A stretch of DNA of 19,904 nt from Bacteroidaceae bacterium. Lineage in GTDB: Bacteria; Bacteroidota; Bacteroidia; Bacteroidales; Bacteroidaceae. Made by a program: the position numbers and the translations under genes. The notes under the pieces are model-generated. The model was given only the letters and a program-made list of their open reading frames with translations. It did no database searches and had not been told where the DNA came from. The stretch covers positions 1-19,904 of the forward strand of contig JAFZKR010000068.1 of the NCBI GenBank assembly GCA_017551845.1. The letters are read 5' to 3'. Shown in pieces: positions 1 through 7,921 of this stretch (positions within the stretch are counted from its first letter, which is position 1; every line of letters begins with the position of its first letter).

Positions 1-5
1 AGTAC

Positions 6-72
6 GCATTAGGGACGGTTCCTTCCGTGGACGTTTGTTTCAAATGTCCACGGAAGGAACCGTCCCTAATGC
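6..72. repeat. Long near-perfect inverted repeat (REP/REPIN-like hairpin) upstream of dusB
   Basis: Arms 6-32 and 46-72 are perfectly complementary over 27 bp. The stem continues to 37/41 with a single G-T (G-U in RNA) position at 33/45, giving about 32 paired positions and a 3-nt loop of T at 38-40. There is no T-tract after the stem, so it does not look like a simple intrinsic terminator. The outer part of each arm carries ATTAGGGACGGTTCC, which matches the core of the second repeat at 1069-1192 in 12 of 15 positions, all differences being transitions. Such palindromes with a GGGAC core resemble REP elements mobilised by RAYT (Y1) transposases; that family link is from memory. The hairpin ends 15 nt before the dusB start and would lie in its leader if transcription starts upstream of the window. 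Confidence 0.9.
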
Positions 73-87
73 CTGCAGATAGATAGG

Positions 88-1074
88 ATGCAGATAGGTG
101 GTATAGATTTTGGGGAGAGGCCGGTGTTCCTTGCTCCTATGGAGGATGTCACGGACCCGGCGTTCCGCCTGCTCTGCAAGCGGTTCGGTGCCGACATGGT
201 CTATACCGAGTTTGTGTCGAGCGATGCCTTGATACGAGAGGTTAACCGCTCGATGCAGAAGCTGACCATCAGTGATGAGGAGCGTCCCGTGGCTATCCAG
301 ATATACGGTAAGGACACTGAAGCTATGGTAGGTGCCGCAAAGATGGTTGAGGCTGCCGGACCCGATGTGCTGGACCTGAACTTCGGCTGCCCGGTTAAGA
401 AGGTGGCCGGCAAAGGAGGTGGAGCCGGTATGCTCCAGAATATTCCCAAGATGCTGGAGATTACCCGTGCGGTGGTGGATGCGGTAAAGATTCCTGTTAC
501 CGTCAAGACGCGCCTGGGGTGGAATGATGAGAGCAAGATCATCGTTGAACTGGCCGAGCAGCTTCAGGACTGTGGTATTCAGGCGCTGACCATCCACGGA
601 CGCACCCGTGCGCAGATGTACACCGGACAGGCTGATTGGACTCTCATCGGAAAGGTCAAGGAGAATCCGCGTATGAAGATTCCTGTCATCGGCAATGGTG
701 ATATTACTGCACCTGAGCGGGCAAAGGAGTGTTTTGACCGTTACGGAGTAGATGCAATAATGATTGGCCGGGGCAGTTTCGGTCGGCCTTGGATTTTCCG
801 CGAGGTGAAACATTATCTGGAGACAGGTGAGCTTTGGGAGGATCCCGGATTCCAGTGGAAGATGGATGTCTTGAAACAGGAGACCTTGGACAGCATAGCC
901 CGTCTGGACGAGCGCCGCGGTATAGTACATATACGTCGTCACTTGGCAGCCAGCCCCTTGTTCAAAGGTTTGGAAGATTTCCGCCACACCCGCATCGAGA
1001 TGCTCCGAGCTGAGACTGTAGCCGACCTGTTTGCGATAATGGACCGAATCAACGAACATTGGGGCGGGATGTGA
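88..1074 (+). CDS. dusB: tRNA-dihydrouridine synthase, DusB family
   Basis: The 328-residue product is a cytosolic FMN enzyme of the Dus family, which reduces specific uridines in the tRNA D-loop to dihydrouridine with NAD(P)H. Visible motifs are the N-terminal barrel strand with LAPMEDVTD (15-23), the catalytic motif LNFGCPVKK with Cys101, the K-T-R segment at 140-142, HGRTR at 170-174, and the flavin phosphate-binding segments IGNGD (201-205) and GRGSFGRPW (228-236). Length is normal for DusB (about 320-330). The start at 88 gives the usual family N-terminus MQIGGIDFG. Its last codon and its TGA stop (1072-1074) lie inside the left arm of the inverted repeat at 1069-1192, so the repeat now sets the exact C-terminus. 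The next gene is also a likely tRNA-modification gene. Confidence 0.95.
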   Translation: MQIGGIDFGERPVFLAPMEDVTDPAFRLLCKRFGADMVYTEFVSSDALIREVNRSMQKLTISDEERPVAIQIYGKDTEAMVGAAKMVEAAGPDVLDLNFGCPVKKVAGKGGGAGMLQNIPKMLEITRAVVDAVKIPVTVKTRLGWNDESKIIVELAEQLQDCGIQALTIHGRTRAQMYTGQADWTLIGKVKENPRMKIPVIGNGDITAPERAKECFDRYGVDAIMIGRGSFGRPWIFREVKHYLETGELWEDPGFQWKMDVLKQETLDSIARLDERRGIVHIRRHLAASPLFKGLEDFRHTRIEMLRAETVADLFAIMDRINEHWGGM

Positions 1075-1192
1075 AATTGGGGACAGTCCCCTTTTTCACA
1101 TTTAGTGAACAAAGAGTATTTTTTGAAAGGATAGATATGGATTCTTTTAGCAGTGCAAAATGTGAAAAAGGGGACTGTCCCCAATTTCACAT
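1069..1192. repeat. REPIN-like element: 35-bp perfect inverted repeat with 54-nt loop
   Basis: Arms 1069-1103 and 1158-1192 are perfectly complementary over 35 bp, separated by the loop 1104-1157. Each arm has the outer core ATTGGGGACAGTCCC followed inward by a T-run and CACATT. Two REP-like units in opposite orientation around a short spacer is the architecture called a REPIN. The left arm contains the last codon and stop of dusB. The right arm is read in frame by the downstream U32 gene. The loop contains a purine-rich GAAAGGA (1125-1131) and the ATG at 1137-1139, so in a folded mRNA the likely start site would be presented unpaired. No transposase gene is in the window. Confidence 0.92.
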
Positions 1193-2420
1193 TTTTGAGA
1201 TAATGGCGCCGGTGGGCTCGTGGGAGAGTCTGGCCGCTGCGTTCCAGGCTGGAGCGGGATCGATATACTTTGGTGTGGAGAAGCTGAATATGCGGGCACG
1301 CAGCGCGAGCCATTTTACGCTCGATGACTTGCGGGAAATTGCCAGCCAGTGCGATGCGCACGGCGTAAAGAGCTACCTTACCCTGAACACAGTGATGTAC
1401 GGTGAGGATATTCCGCTGGTTCATGAGATTGTGGATGCGGCATTGGAGGCGGGGATATCGGCCATAATCGCGTGTGATATTGCCGTTATGACATACTGCT
1501 GTAAGGTGGGCATGGAGGTTCATCTTTCAACACAACTTAACATCAGTAACATAGAGGCTCTGAAGTTCTATGCTCAGTTTGCCGATGTAGTGGTACTGGC
1601 CAGGGAACTCAATCTGGAGCAGGTGGCTGAGATTCACCGTCAGATTCTGGAGCAGCAGATATGCGGACCTAAGGGTGAACTGATACGTATAGAAATGTTC
1701 TGTCACGGTGCACTCTGTATGGCTATAAGCGGGAAATGTTATTTGAGCCTGAACGAGATGGGAGCAAGCGCCAACCGAGGAGCATGTATGCAATTATGCC
1801 GCCGCGGGTATATAGTAAAAGACCGTGAGACCGATATAGAGTTGGCTATTGAGAACCAATACATAATGTCACCCAAGGACCTCAAGACAATACGCTTTAT
1901 GGACCGTATGATTGAGGCCGGGGTGCAGGTGTTCAAAATTGAAGGTCGAGCCAGAGGACCGGAATACGTAAGAACCGTCACGGAGTGCTACAGTGAGGCT
2001 ATTGAGGCCGTACTTAAGGGTGAATTCACTGATGAAAAGAAGGATGATTGGGATAAACGCCTTGCTACGGTATTCAACCGCGGATTCTGGGACGGATATT
2101 ATCTGGGACAGCGTCTGGGCGAGTGGAACGATGTCTATGGATCACAGGCTACTGAGACCAAGGTCTATGTGGGCAAGTGTACTGACTGGTTTTCAAAGCT
2201 TGAGGTGGCGGAGTTCTCCATCGAGGCTGCGTCCATCAATGCAGGTGACAAACTGATGGTGACAGGTGTCACTACCGGCTGTATAACATTTGAACTTGAT
2301 GATCCACGCGTGGATTTGAAAACAGTCAAGACAGTTCCTCAGGGTGTGCGTGTATCCTTCAAGACTCCGGAGCGGATTCGACGTGGGGATAAACTCTATA
2401 AGATTGTAGCGCGTAATTGA
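1137..2420 (+). CDS. U32-family (TrhP/YegQ-like) protein, probable tRNA uridine hydroxylation factor
   Basis: The product contains the U32 signature E-M-F-x-H-G-x-L-C-x4-G-x-C at residues 186-201 and four cysteines (194, 201, 217, 221) spaced as expected for an iron-sulfur site. Characterised relatives in E. coli, TrhP (YegQ) and RlhA, make 5-hydroxy-pyrimidines in tRNA or rRNA from prephenate; despite the family name, peptidase activity is doubtful for most members. I place the start at ATG 1137 (427 residues) because GAAAGGA precedes it and because the family's first strand, here EIMAPVGS, must be kept. ATG 1203 would cut into that strand, and a TTG at 1059 would overlap dusB. With this start, residues 8-18 (KCEKGDCPQFH) are encoded by the right arm of the REPIN and are not family sequence. 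Which RNA is modified cannot be read from the sequence. Confidence 0.88.
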   Translation: MDSFSSAKCEKGDCPQFHIFEIMAPVGSWESLAAAFQAGAGSIYFGVEKLNMRARSASHFTLDDLREIASQCDAHGVKSYLTLNTVMYGEDIPLVHEIVDAALEAGISAIIACDIAVMTYCCKVGMEVHLSTQLNISNIEALKFYAQFADVVVLARELNLEQVAEIHRQILEQQICGPKGELIRIEMFCHGALCMAISGKCYLSLNEMGASANRGACMQLCRRGYIVKDRETDIELAIENQYIMSPKDLKTIRFMDRMIEAGVQVFKIEGRARGPEYVRTVTECYSEAIEAVLKGEFTDEKKDDWDKRLATVFNRGFWDGYYLGQRLGEWNDVYGSQATETKVYVGKCTDWFSKLEVAEFSIEAASINAGDKLMVTGVTTGCITFELDDPRVDLKTVKTVPQGVRVSFKTPERIRRGDKLYKIVARN

Positions 2421-2430
2421 TTATAATAAG

Positions 2431-4983
2431 ATGAAATTGAATATGAAAAAGTTACTGATCACAATCGTGTTCCTGACCGCAATAATGACAGCAGGGGCGC
2501 AGAATGAGTATGAAATTACAGTTGAGAGCAGCCAGCCCTCAGGAATTATTGACGAAATGCTGTACGGACAGCTGTTCGAGCATATCTATTTTTCGGCCAA
2601 TAACGGTGTCTGGCAGGAGTTGATATATGAGCGCTCATTTGAACCTGAGCACTATCCCGGAATTACGCCTCGTGACGGTTATTTTGACGGATGGTTCATG
2701 GATGATGACGGAGTACTTCATTCTCCCACCCGTTATGAACAGCCACTTAAGATAACATCGGTAGAGACGGATGATTATGAAATCACGATGGACGTGAACT
2801 GGCGTGCATACAAGCTTGCCAGACGTTCATGGAGCGGCGGACTGATGGACATAAGGTTCGCGTTCGGAAACAAAGTGGATGGAAATGCCTACTTCGCGCG
2901 TGTACATGATCCCTATTATGAAAGCCGGACATTCACTCCAGCTCAGACCGAGTCACAGATTGCCGCTGCCAATGAGGCTAATGCAAGGGCTTCGATAGAG
3001 AGCCGGAGTTCAACAGCCGATTTCTCCATCGCAGCGATGGAAGAGCGTGAGGTGAACGGTTTCGGAGGACGTGCACGAAGGATGAGTACTCTGACAGCAT
3101 TGGCATCGGAAGCTGCCTCGAAGGATCAGGTGAACGAGAACCGGGTGTGGCATAAACTGCGTATCAGCCGCAAGGGTGATGCTGTGACCATGTTCTGGGA
3201 TGATAAGCAGGTGGTGGAGTACAGTGGGCTTGAAAAGAGCGGCAAAAATGAAATTGTGTTTTGGGTAAACTATACAGAGGCGCTTTACAGGAATATCCGT
3301 GTAACCTCATCTAATGGCAGAAGGGTCTTTTTCGAGGGTATTCCCAAGGATGTGCAGATTCCGGAAGTGGCTCAGCAGTGGACTGGGTTCGGTCCGGGCA
3401 AGTTCAGTCTGGTCAAGGGTGATGCTGTCAACATGGACTATTCCCAGAAAATAGAGTCCAAGGCTGAGATGAGTGGTGTATTTCAGGGTCCTCAGAATGT
3501 TGTCAGGGGTGAGAAGTTCGTGGGTTCCCTTTATGCCAAGGGCAAGGGAGTGCTGAGTGTGGGTCTGCGCAAGGAAGACGGCTCTTTCGTTGCAATGAAG
3601 AATCTTGGCCAGGTGAGCAAGGATTGGAAGAAATATGAGTTCACGCTTGAGGCTGAATCCTATACGGGTCCTGCCGATTTTTCCATCGGTGTACAGGAAG
3701 GTGCCGTGCAGGTTGATCAGGTGACAATGAGTACCGCGACCGGATTGCAGACAGGCGGTTTCCGCCCGGATATTTTACAGGCGGTGAAAGAACTGCATCC
3801 CACCTGCCTCAGGTGGCCCGGCGGCGGATATGTGGCCCAATATAACTGGAAATGGGGTATCGGACCTCAGGAAGAGAGGATACGCTGGCCTCACTGGATG
3901 TGGATGGACTACGACCAGAACTGTTTCGGTACCGATGAGTTCATAAAGTTCTGCCGTGAGATAAACTCGGAGCCTGTAATTGTGGTTAGTGTGGGCTTTG
4001 ACCGTCCTGAGGAGGAACATGACCGTATTCTGAAGGATGCATTGGATTGGCTGCGTTACTGCAATGAACCTGCAACAGGAGAGTGGGGTAGCCTGCGGGC
4101 CCGATTCGGACATCCTGAGCCTTACAATGTGAAATATTGGGAGATAGACAATGAGATGTGGGAGATGGGAATTGAAAAGTATGAGGCGGCTGTGCGTGAG
4201 TTCAGCACCGAGATGCGCAAGATTGACCCTTCGATCAAAATCATAGCCTGCGGTGGATTCCAGGAGGATGAGCAGTTCATCAGACGCAGCGGCAGTTATT
4301 TTGACTATCTGAGCCTGCATCATTATGAACAGCAGGGCGGTTATGCGACCGGTCCGGTCCGTTTAGGCCAGCAGTATGACCGCTATGCACGTATGATAGC
4401 GGAGAGCCCGAATCCCAATATCAAGCTCTTTATTTCAGAATGGAATTTGAACAGCATAGACTGGCGCACAGGCCTGTTCGCCGGCGGTTTCCTCAACATG
4501 TGCGAGGCTCGTGACGTGGTGGCTATGGGTGCTGCAGCCCTGTTCATCAGACGTACTGATGCTCCTGACTGGAACAATGCGTTCATCAACTTTGACTACA
4601 AGGATCTGTTCAAGGCTCCCAACTGCCAGGTAACGGAACTGTGGTATGACCATTTCTCCAAATACAGGCTTGCATTCAGCGGAGAGACCGGTAACGTAAG
4701 CGTAAGTACCACTATGTCAGAGAACGGTGCCGATGTTATTGTAAAGATTGTGAACCCTGTTGATGAACCTGTCAGACTCCGTGTCAAGGGTGATTGGGCT
4801 GGTGTGAAGAATACGGCATTTGAGTACTATGCTCCGGGTTCTCTTACCGTTGCAAACAGTATGGAGAACAAAAATGCCGTAGCACTCAAAAAGGCATCGG
4901 GTAAGGTTGATGGAAAAGACGTGATACTTGATATCCCGGCTTTGTCAGCCGGAGTTCTGACGATAACAAAACAGTTTGAGTAG
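2431..4983 (+). CDS. Secreted alpha-L-arabinofuranosidase, GH51, with inserted beta-sandwich domains
   Basis: The 850-residue protein begins with a signal peptide; the alternative ATG at 2443 gives the cleaner MKKLLITIVFLTAIMTAGA leader, with cleavage probably before Gln-Asn. The GH51 N-terminal landmark LYGQLFEHIYFS follows, then roughly residues 90-310 form a LamG-like insertion (VWHKLRISRKGDAVTMFWDD), then a CBM4/9-like segment around 320-435. The clan GH-A barrel occupies about 440-720 with the acid/base in YWEIDNEMWE (Glu575) and the nucleophile in LFISEWNLN (Glu670). A C-terminal beta domain closes the protein. GH51 enzymes release terminal arabinofuranose from arabinan, arabinoxylan or pectin side chains; the inserts suggest polymer binding. 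It starts only 10 nt after the U32 gene. Exact substrate is not decidable here. Confidence 0.93.
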   Translation: MKLNMKKLLITIVFLTAIMTAGAQNEYEITVESSQPSGIIDEMLYGQLFEHIYFSANNGVWQELIYERSFEPEHYPGITPRDGYFDGWFMDDDGVLHSPTRYEQPLKITSVETDDYEITMDVNWRAYKLARRSWSGGLMDIRFAFGNKVDGNAYFARVHDPYYESRTFTPAQTESQIAAANEANARASIESRSSTADFSIAAMEEREVNGFGGRARRMSTLTALASEAASKDQVNENRVWHKLRISRKGDAVTMFWDDKQVVEYSGLEKSGKNEIVFWVNYTEALYRNIRVTSSNGRRVFFEGIPKDVQIPEVAQQWTGFGPGKFSLVKGDAVNMDYSQKIESKAEMSGVFQGPQNVVRGEKFVGSLYAKGKGVLSVGLRKEDGSFVAMKNLGQVSKDWKKYEFTLEAESYTGPADFSIGVQEGAVQVDQVTMSTATGLQTGGFRPDILQAVKELHPTCLRWPGGGYVAQYNWKWGIGPQEERIRWPHWMWMDYDQNCFGTDEFIKFCREINSEPVIVVSVGFDRPEEEHDRILKDALDWLRYCNEPATGEWGSLRARFGHPEPYNVKYWEIDNEMWEMGIEKYEAAVREFSTEMRKIDPSIKIIACGGFQEDEQFIRRSGSYFDYLSLHHYEQQGGYATGPVRLGQQYDRYARMIAESPNPNIKLFISEWNLNSIDWRTGLFAGGFLNMCEARDVVAMGAAALFIRRTDAPDWNNAFINFDYKDLFKAPNCQVTELWYDHFSKYRLAFSGETGNVSVSTTMSENGADVIVKIVNPVDEPVRLRVKGDWAGVKNTAFEYYAPGSLTVANSMENKNAVALKKASGKVDGKDVILDIPALSAGVLTITKQFE

Positions 4984-5005
4984 AATTATTATTTTTCTAC
5001 CTTTG
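4975..5005 (+). promoter_or_regulatory. Bacteroides-type promoter for the alpha/beta hydrolase gene
   Basis: TTTG at 4975-4978 and TACCTTTG at 4998-5005 are separated by 19 nt, an exact match to the Bacteroidota -33/-7 consensus (TTTG, 19-21 nt, TAnnTTTG). The -33 box lies in the last codons of the GH51 gene. Transcription would start near 5012, leaving a leader of only about 13 nt before ATG 5025. This gives the nucleotide-sugar genes downstream a start independent of the GH51 gene. Confidence 0.75.
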
Positions 5006-5024
5006 GACTAAAATTTGGAATAAT

Positions 5025-5924
5025 ATGAAAAGGATTACATTTTTGACAGCTTTTGCTGCGTTAGTGTTGGTGGGCTGTAAAGCTCAGGTGGCTGAAACAT
5101 ATACTGACAACCGTGTGGTTGAGGATGGAGGCACAGGTCCTTACAAGGCTATCATGGTGACTGAACCAAGTCTTGAGGCACACACAATCTTCCGTCCTGC
5201 TGACTTGAGCAAATTCGGCAAGAACAATCCTCTACCCATTCTGGTATGGGGTAATGGAGCCTGCACCAACTCACCTTGGGAGCATCAGAATTTCCTGAGT
5301 GAGATAGCTTCATACGGATTCATGGTTGTGGCTATAGGTTACTGGCCTGCCGAGGGTGCCCGTTATCAGGGGGCTATGTCCAAGAGCGAGCAGCAGATAG
5401 AGGGAATAGACTGGGCAATAGCTCAGAACTCTGACAAGAACAGCCCATACTATGGTAAGCTGGATGTGAATAACATTGCTGCTGCAGGTATGTCATGCGG
5501 CGGACTTCAGACTCTGGTTAACTGTGCCGATGAGAGACTCAAGACGATAATGATTTGCAACAGCGGTTCATTCATCAATCCCGGCACGGCTGTTCCCAAT
5601 ATGCCCATGCCCAAGAAGGAAGACCTGAAAAAAATCCACACTCCTGTCATGTATCTGCTGGGAGGACCAACCGATATAGCTTACGAAAACGGAATGGATG
5701 ATTTCCATCGTATTGACCATGTTCCTGCTTTCGCAGCCAATTATCCGGTAGGTCATGGCGGCACGTACGGACAGCCTCACGGCGGAGAGTTTTCGGTAGT
5801 GGCCCTGTCGTGGCTTCAGTGGCAGTTGAAAGGTGATAAGAAAGCAGGAATGTTGTTTACAGGCAATCCTTGCGGTCTTGAATCACGTCCCGACTGGACA
5901 GCTGAAAAGAAGAATATTGATTGA
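5025..5924 (+). CDS. Lipoprotein alpha/beta hydrolase (dienelactone hydrolase/esterase-like)
   Basis: The 299-residue product has a lipoprotein signal peptide ending in LVLVGC (lipidated Cys18), so it is envelope-anchored. The alpha/beta-hydrolase fold is indicated by the oxyanion-side strand PILVWGNGAC (71-80), the nucleophile elbow GMSCGG with Ser157, a likely acid at Asp217 in GGPTDIAY, and a likely catalytic His244 in VGHGGTYG. Overall it resembles the dienelactone hydrolase / chlorophyllase / polyester-hydrolase type of secreted esterases. A role as a carbohydrate esterase beside the GH51 enzyme is plausible but inferred only from context. It has a well-matched promoter directly upstream and is followed by rfbA after about 20 nt, suggesting it heads an operon. 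Confidence 0.8.
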   Translation: MKRITFLTAFAALVLVGCKAQVAETYTDNRVVEDGGTGPYKAIMVTEPSLEAHTIFRPADLSKFGKNNPLPILVWGNGACTNSPWEHQNFLSEIASYGFMVVAIGYWPAEGARYQGAMSKSEQQIEGIDWAIAQNSDKNSPYYGKLDVNNIAAAGMSCGGLQTLVNCADERLKTIMICNSGSFINPGTAVPNMPMPKKEDLKKIHTPVMYLLGGPTDIAYENGMDDFHRIDHVPAFAANYPVGHGGTYGQPHGGEFSVVALSWLQWQLKGDKKAGMLFTGNPCGLESRPDWTAEKKNID

Positions 5925-5948
5925 TGATCGTTTAATGGCTTGATGACA

Positions 5949-6845
5949 ATGAAGGGGATAGTATTGGCTGGAGGAAGCGGGACAAGGCTTTACCCTATTA
6001 CCAAGGGGGTGAGTAAACAGTTGCTGCCCATATATGACAAGCCTATGGTATATCACCCGATAAGCGTACTGATGCTTGCGGGGATACGTGACATTCTGAT
6101 AATATCCACTCCTCAGGATCTTCCGGGATTCAAACGTCTGTTAGGAGACGGATCGGATTACGGCGTACATTTCCAGTATGCCGAACAACCCAGTCCTGAC
6201 GGCCTGGCACAGGCTTTCATCATAGGTAAGGAGTTTATTGGGAATGACAGTGCCTGTCTGGTATTAGGGGACAATATTTTCTATGGCAGTGGTTTCACTC
6301 GCAAGCTGAAGGAGGCTGTGCGTACTGCCGATGAGGACGGGAAGGCAACAGTCTTCGGTTATTGGGTGAGCGATCCTGAGCGTTATGGTGTGGCAGAGTT
6401 CGATGAGCAGGGAAACTGCCTCTCAATCGAGGAGAAACCGGCTCATCCCAAGAGCAACTATGCGGTGGTAGGGCTCTATTTCTATCCGAACAAGGTAGTC
6501 AAGGTGGCTCAGGAAATCAAGCCGTCGGCACGCGGGGAACTGGAAATTACATCGGTGAACCAGTGGTTCCTCAATGATGGTGAACTTAAGATGCAGTTGC
6601 TTGGAAGGGGATTCGCATGGCTCGATACAGGTACGCATGATTCATTGAGCGAGGCATCGACTTTCGTGGAGGTGCTGGAGAAACGCCAAGGCTTGAAGAT
6701 AGGATGCCTGGAGGCAATAGCTTTCCGCAACGGTTGGATTGATGCTGACAAACTGAGGGAACTGGCTCAGCCCATGCTCAAGAACCAGTACGGAAAGTAT
6801 CTGCTGAAACTGGCTGAAGAGCAGCGTCCTACGGGATTGGAGTGA
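5949..6845 (+). CDS. rfbA: Glucose-1-phosphate thymidylyltransferase (RmlA/RfbA)
   Basis: The product makes dTDP-glucose from dTTP and glucose-1-phosphate, the first step to dTDP-L-rhamnose and related sugars, in the cytosol. Evidence is the nucleotide-binding signature GGSGTRLYP (8-16), [15 protein letters not shown] just after it, the metal-binding LGDNIFYG, and the family-typical [19 protein letters not shown] and [11 protein letters not shown] chose ATG 5949 (298 residues) because it gives the standard MKGIVLAGG start; ATG 5943 and TTG 5940 are in frame just upstream. The partners rfbB, rfbC and rfbD are not in the window, so it cannot by itself indicate a complete rhamnose operon. It is followed by galE after 39 nt. 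Confidence 0.95.
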   Translation: MKGIVLAGGSGTRLYPITKGVSKQLLPIYDKPMVYHPISVLMLAGIRDILIISTPQDLPGFKRLLGDGSDYGVHFQYAEQPSPDGLAQAFIIGKEFIGNDSACLVLGDNIFYGSGFTRKLKEAVRTADEDGKATVFGYWVSDPERYGVAEFDEQGNCLSIEEKPAHPKSNYAVVGLYFYPNKVVKVAQEIKPSARGELEITSVNQWFLNDGELKMQLLGRGFAWLDTGTHDSLSEASTFVEVLEKRQGLKIGCLEAIAFRNGWIDADKLRELAQPMLKNQYGKYLLKLAEEQRPTGLE

Positions 6846-6884
6846 GTTCTCAATACCGCTGTAGAATATACGCATATACGAAAC

Positions 6885-7919
6885 ATGAACATATTGGTGA
6901 CTGGAGGTGCGGGTTTTATCGGATCGCACACAATAATTGAACTATACAAGGCGGGACATACTGCTGTTGTGGTTGACAATCTGAGTAATTCAAACAGTGA
7001 GAGTTTACGTCGGGTCGCTGAGATATTACGCATGGAAGAGGGTTTCAGTCAGTTTGGCGAAATACCTTTCCATAATGTGGACATCCGCGATCGTGCCGGA
7101 ATGGATCGGGTTCTTGAACAGTACAGGTTTGATGCCTGCATACATTTTGCCGGTCTCAAGGCTGTGGGCGAATCGGTTTCAAAACCTATTGAGTACTATG
7201 AGAACAACATAGGCGGTACTCTGGTGTTGGTTCAGGCTATGCGGGACCATGGATTAAAGAATATCATTTTCTCATCAAGCGCCACGGTTTACGGGAATCC
7301 TGAGATTATTCCCATAACCGAAGAGTGCCCCAAGGGTATATGTACTAACCCTTACGGCTGGACAAAAAGCATGCTGGAGCAGGTATTGACCGATATGCAG
7401 ACGGCCGATCCTGAGTGGAACGTGGTGTTGCTCCGTTATTTCAACCCCATAGGCGCTCATCCGAGCGGTCTGATAGGCGAAAACCCGAACGGCATACCTA
7501 ACAACCTGATGCCTTATGTTACTCAGGTGGCAGTGGGAAAACGCGAAGAATTGGGTGTTTTCGGCAACGACTACGATACCCCCGATGGTACAGGCGTGCG
7601 TGATTATATCCATGTGGTGGATCTGGCCCGCGGTCATGTATCCGCACTCAAGGCAATAGAGCGGCATTGCGGGTTGGGGCTCTACAACTTAGGCACAGGC
7701 CACGGTTATTCTGTGCTTGATGTAGTGAAGACATTTGAGAAGGTGAACGGTGTAAAGGTGCCGTACAGCATCAAGCCTCGTCGTCCGGGCGATATAGCAA
7801 CCTGCTACAGTGATCCTTCAAAGGCTGAGCGGGAGCTTGGCTGGAAGGCGGAGTTCGGACTTGAGGAGATGGTTCGTGACAGTTGGAATTGGCAACGACT
7901 TAACCCTAATGGTTTTTGA
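6885..7919 (+). CDS. galE: UDP-glucose 4-epimerase family (GalE)
   Basis: The 344-residue protein is an extended short-chain dehydrogenase. It shows the NAD-binding GGAGFIGSH (7-15), the DNLSNSN segment (31-37) typical of GalE, the SSSATVYG strand (130-137) and the catalytic Tyr157-x3-Lys161 in PYGWTKSML. The C-terminal substrate domain includes GTGVRDYIHVVDLA and YNLGTGHGYSVLDV. GalE interconverts UDP-glucose and UDP-galactose. Related epimerases act on UDP-GlcA/UDP-GalA or the N-acetyl forms, and the kinase next door makes a uronate substrate worth considering. Its stop ends 2 nt before the start codon of the kinase gene, so both are almost certainly co-transcribed. Confidence 0.93.
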   Translation: MNILVTGGAGFIGSHTIIELYKAGHTAVVVDNLSNSNSESLRRVAEILRMEEGFSQFGEIPFHNVDIRDRAGMDRVLEQYRFDACIHFAGLKAVGESVSKPIEYYENNIGGTLVLVQAMRDHGLKNIIFSSSATVYGNPEIIPITEECPKGICTNPYGWTKSMLEQVLTDMQTADPEWNVVLLRYFNPIGAHPSGLIGENPNGIPNNLMPYVTQVAVGKREELGVFGNDYDTPDGTGVRDYIHVVDLARGHVSALKAIERHCGLGLYNLGTGHGYSVLDVVKTFEKVNGVKVPYSIKPRRPGDIATCYSDPSKAERELGWKAEFGLEEMVRDSWNWQRLNPNGF

Positions 7920-7921
7920 TT

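Noticed and set aside
40..1059. Long open frame (339 codons) on the minus strand opposite dusB
   Set aside because: It is wholly antisense to a clear DusB gene, has no recognisable motif or signal, and its translation reflects the codon bias of the opposite strand.
1059..1136. TTG start at 1059 for the U32 gene, overlapping dusB
   Set aside because: It would translate the left repeat arm and needs a TTG start with no supporting site; ATG 1137 with GAAAGGA is better.
939..1523. Minus-strand open frame of 194 codons running through the REPIN
   Set aside because: The repeat arms happen to be open in both directions; the rest is antisense to the U32 gene and shows no family features.
3775..4323. 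Minus-strand open frame of 182 codons inside the GH51 gene
   Set aside because: It is antisense to the catalytic barrel and has no motif; shadow of codon bias.
7916..7921. TTG start at 7916 for the kinase, overlapping galE
   Set aside because: ATG 7922 gives the natural N-terminus, leaving a 2-nt gap.
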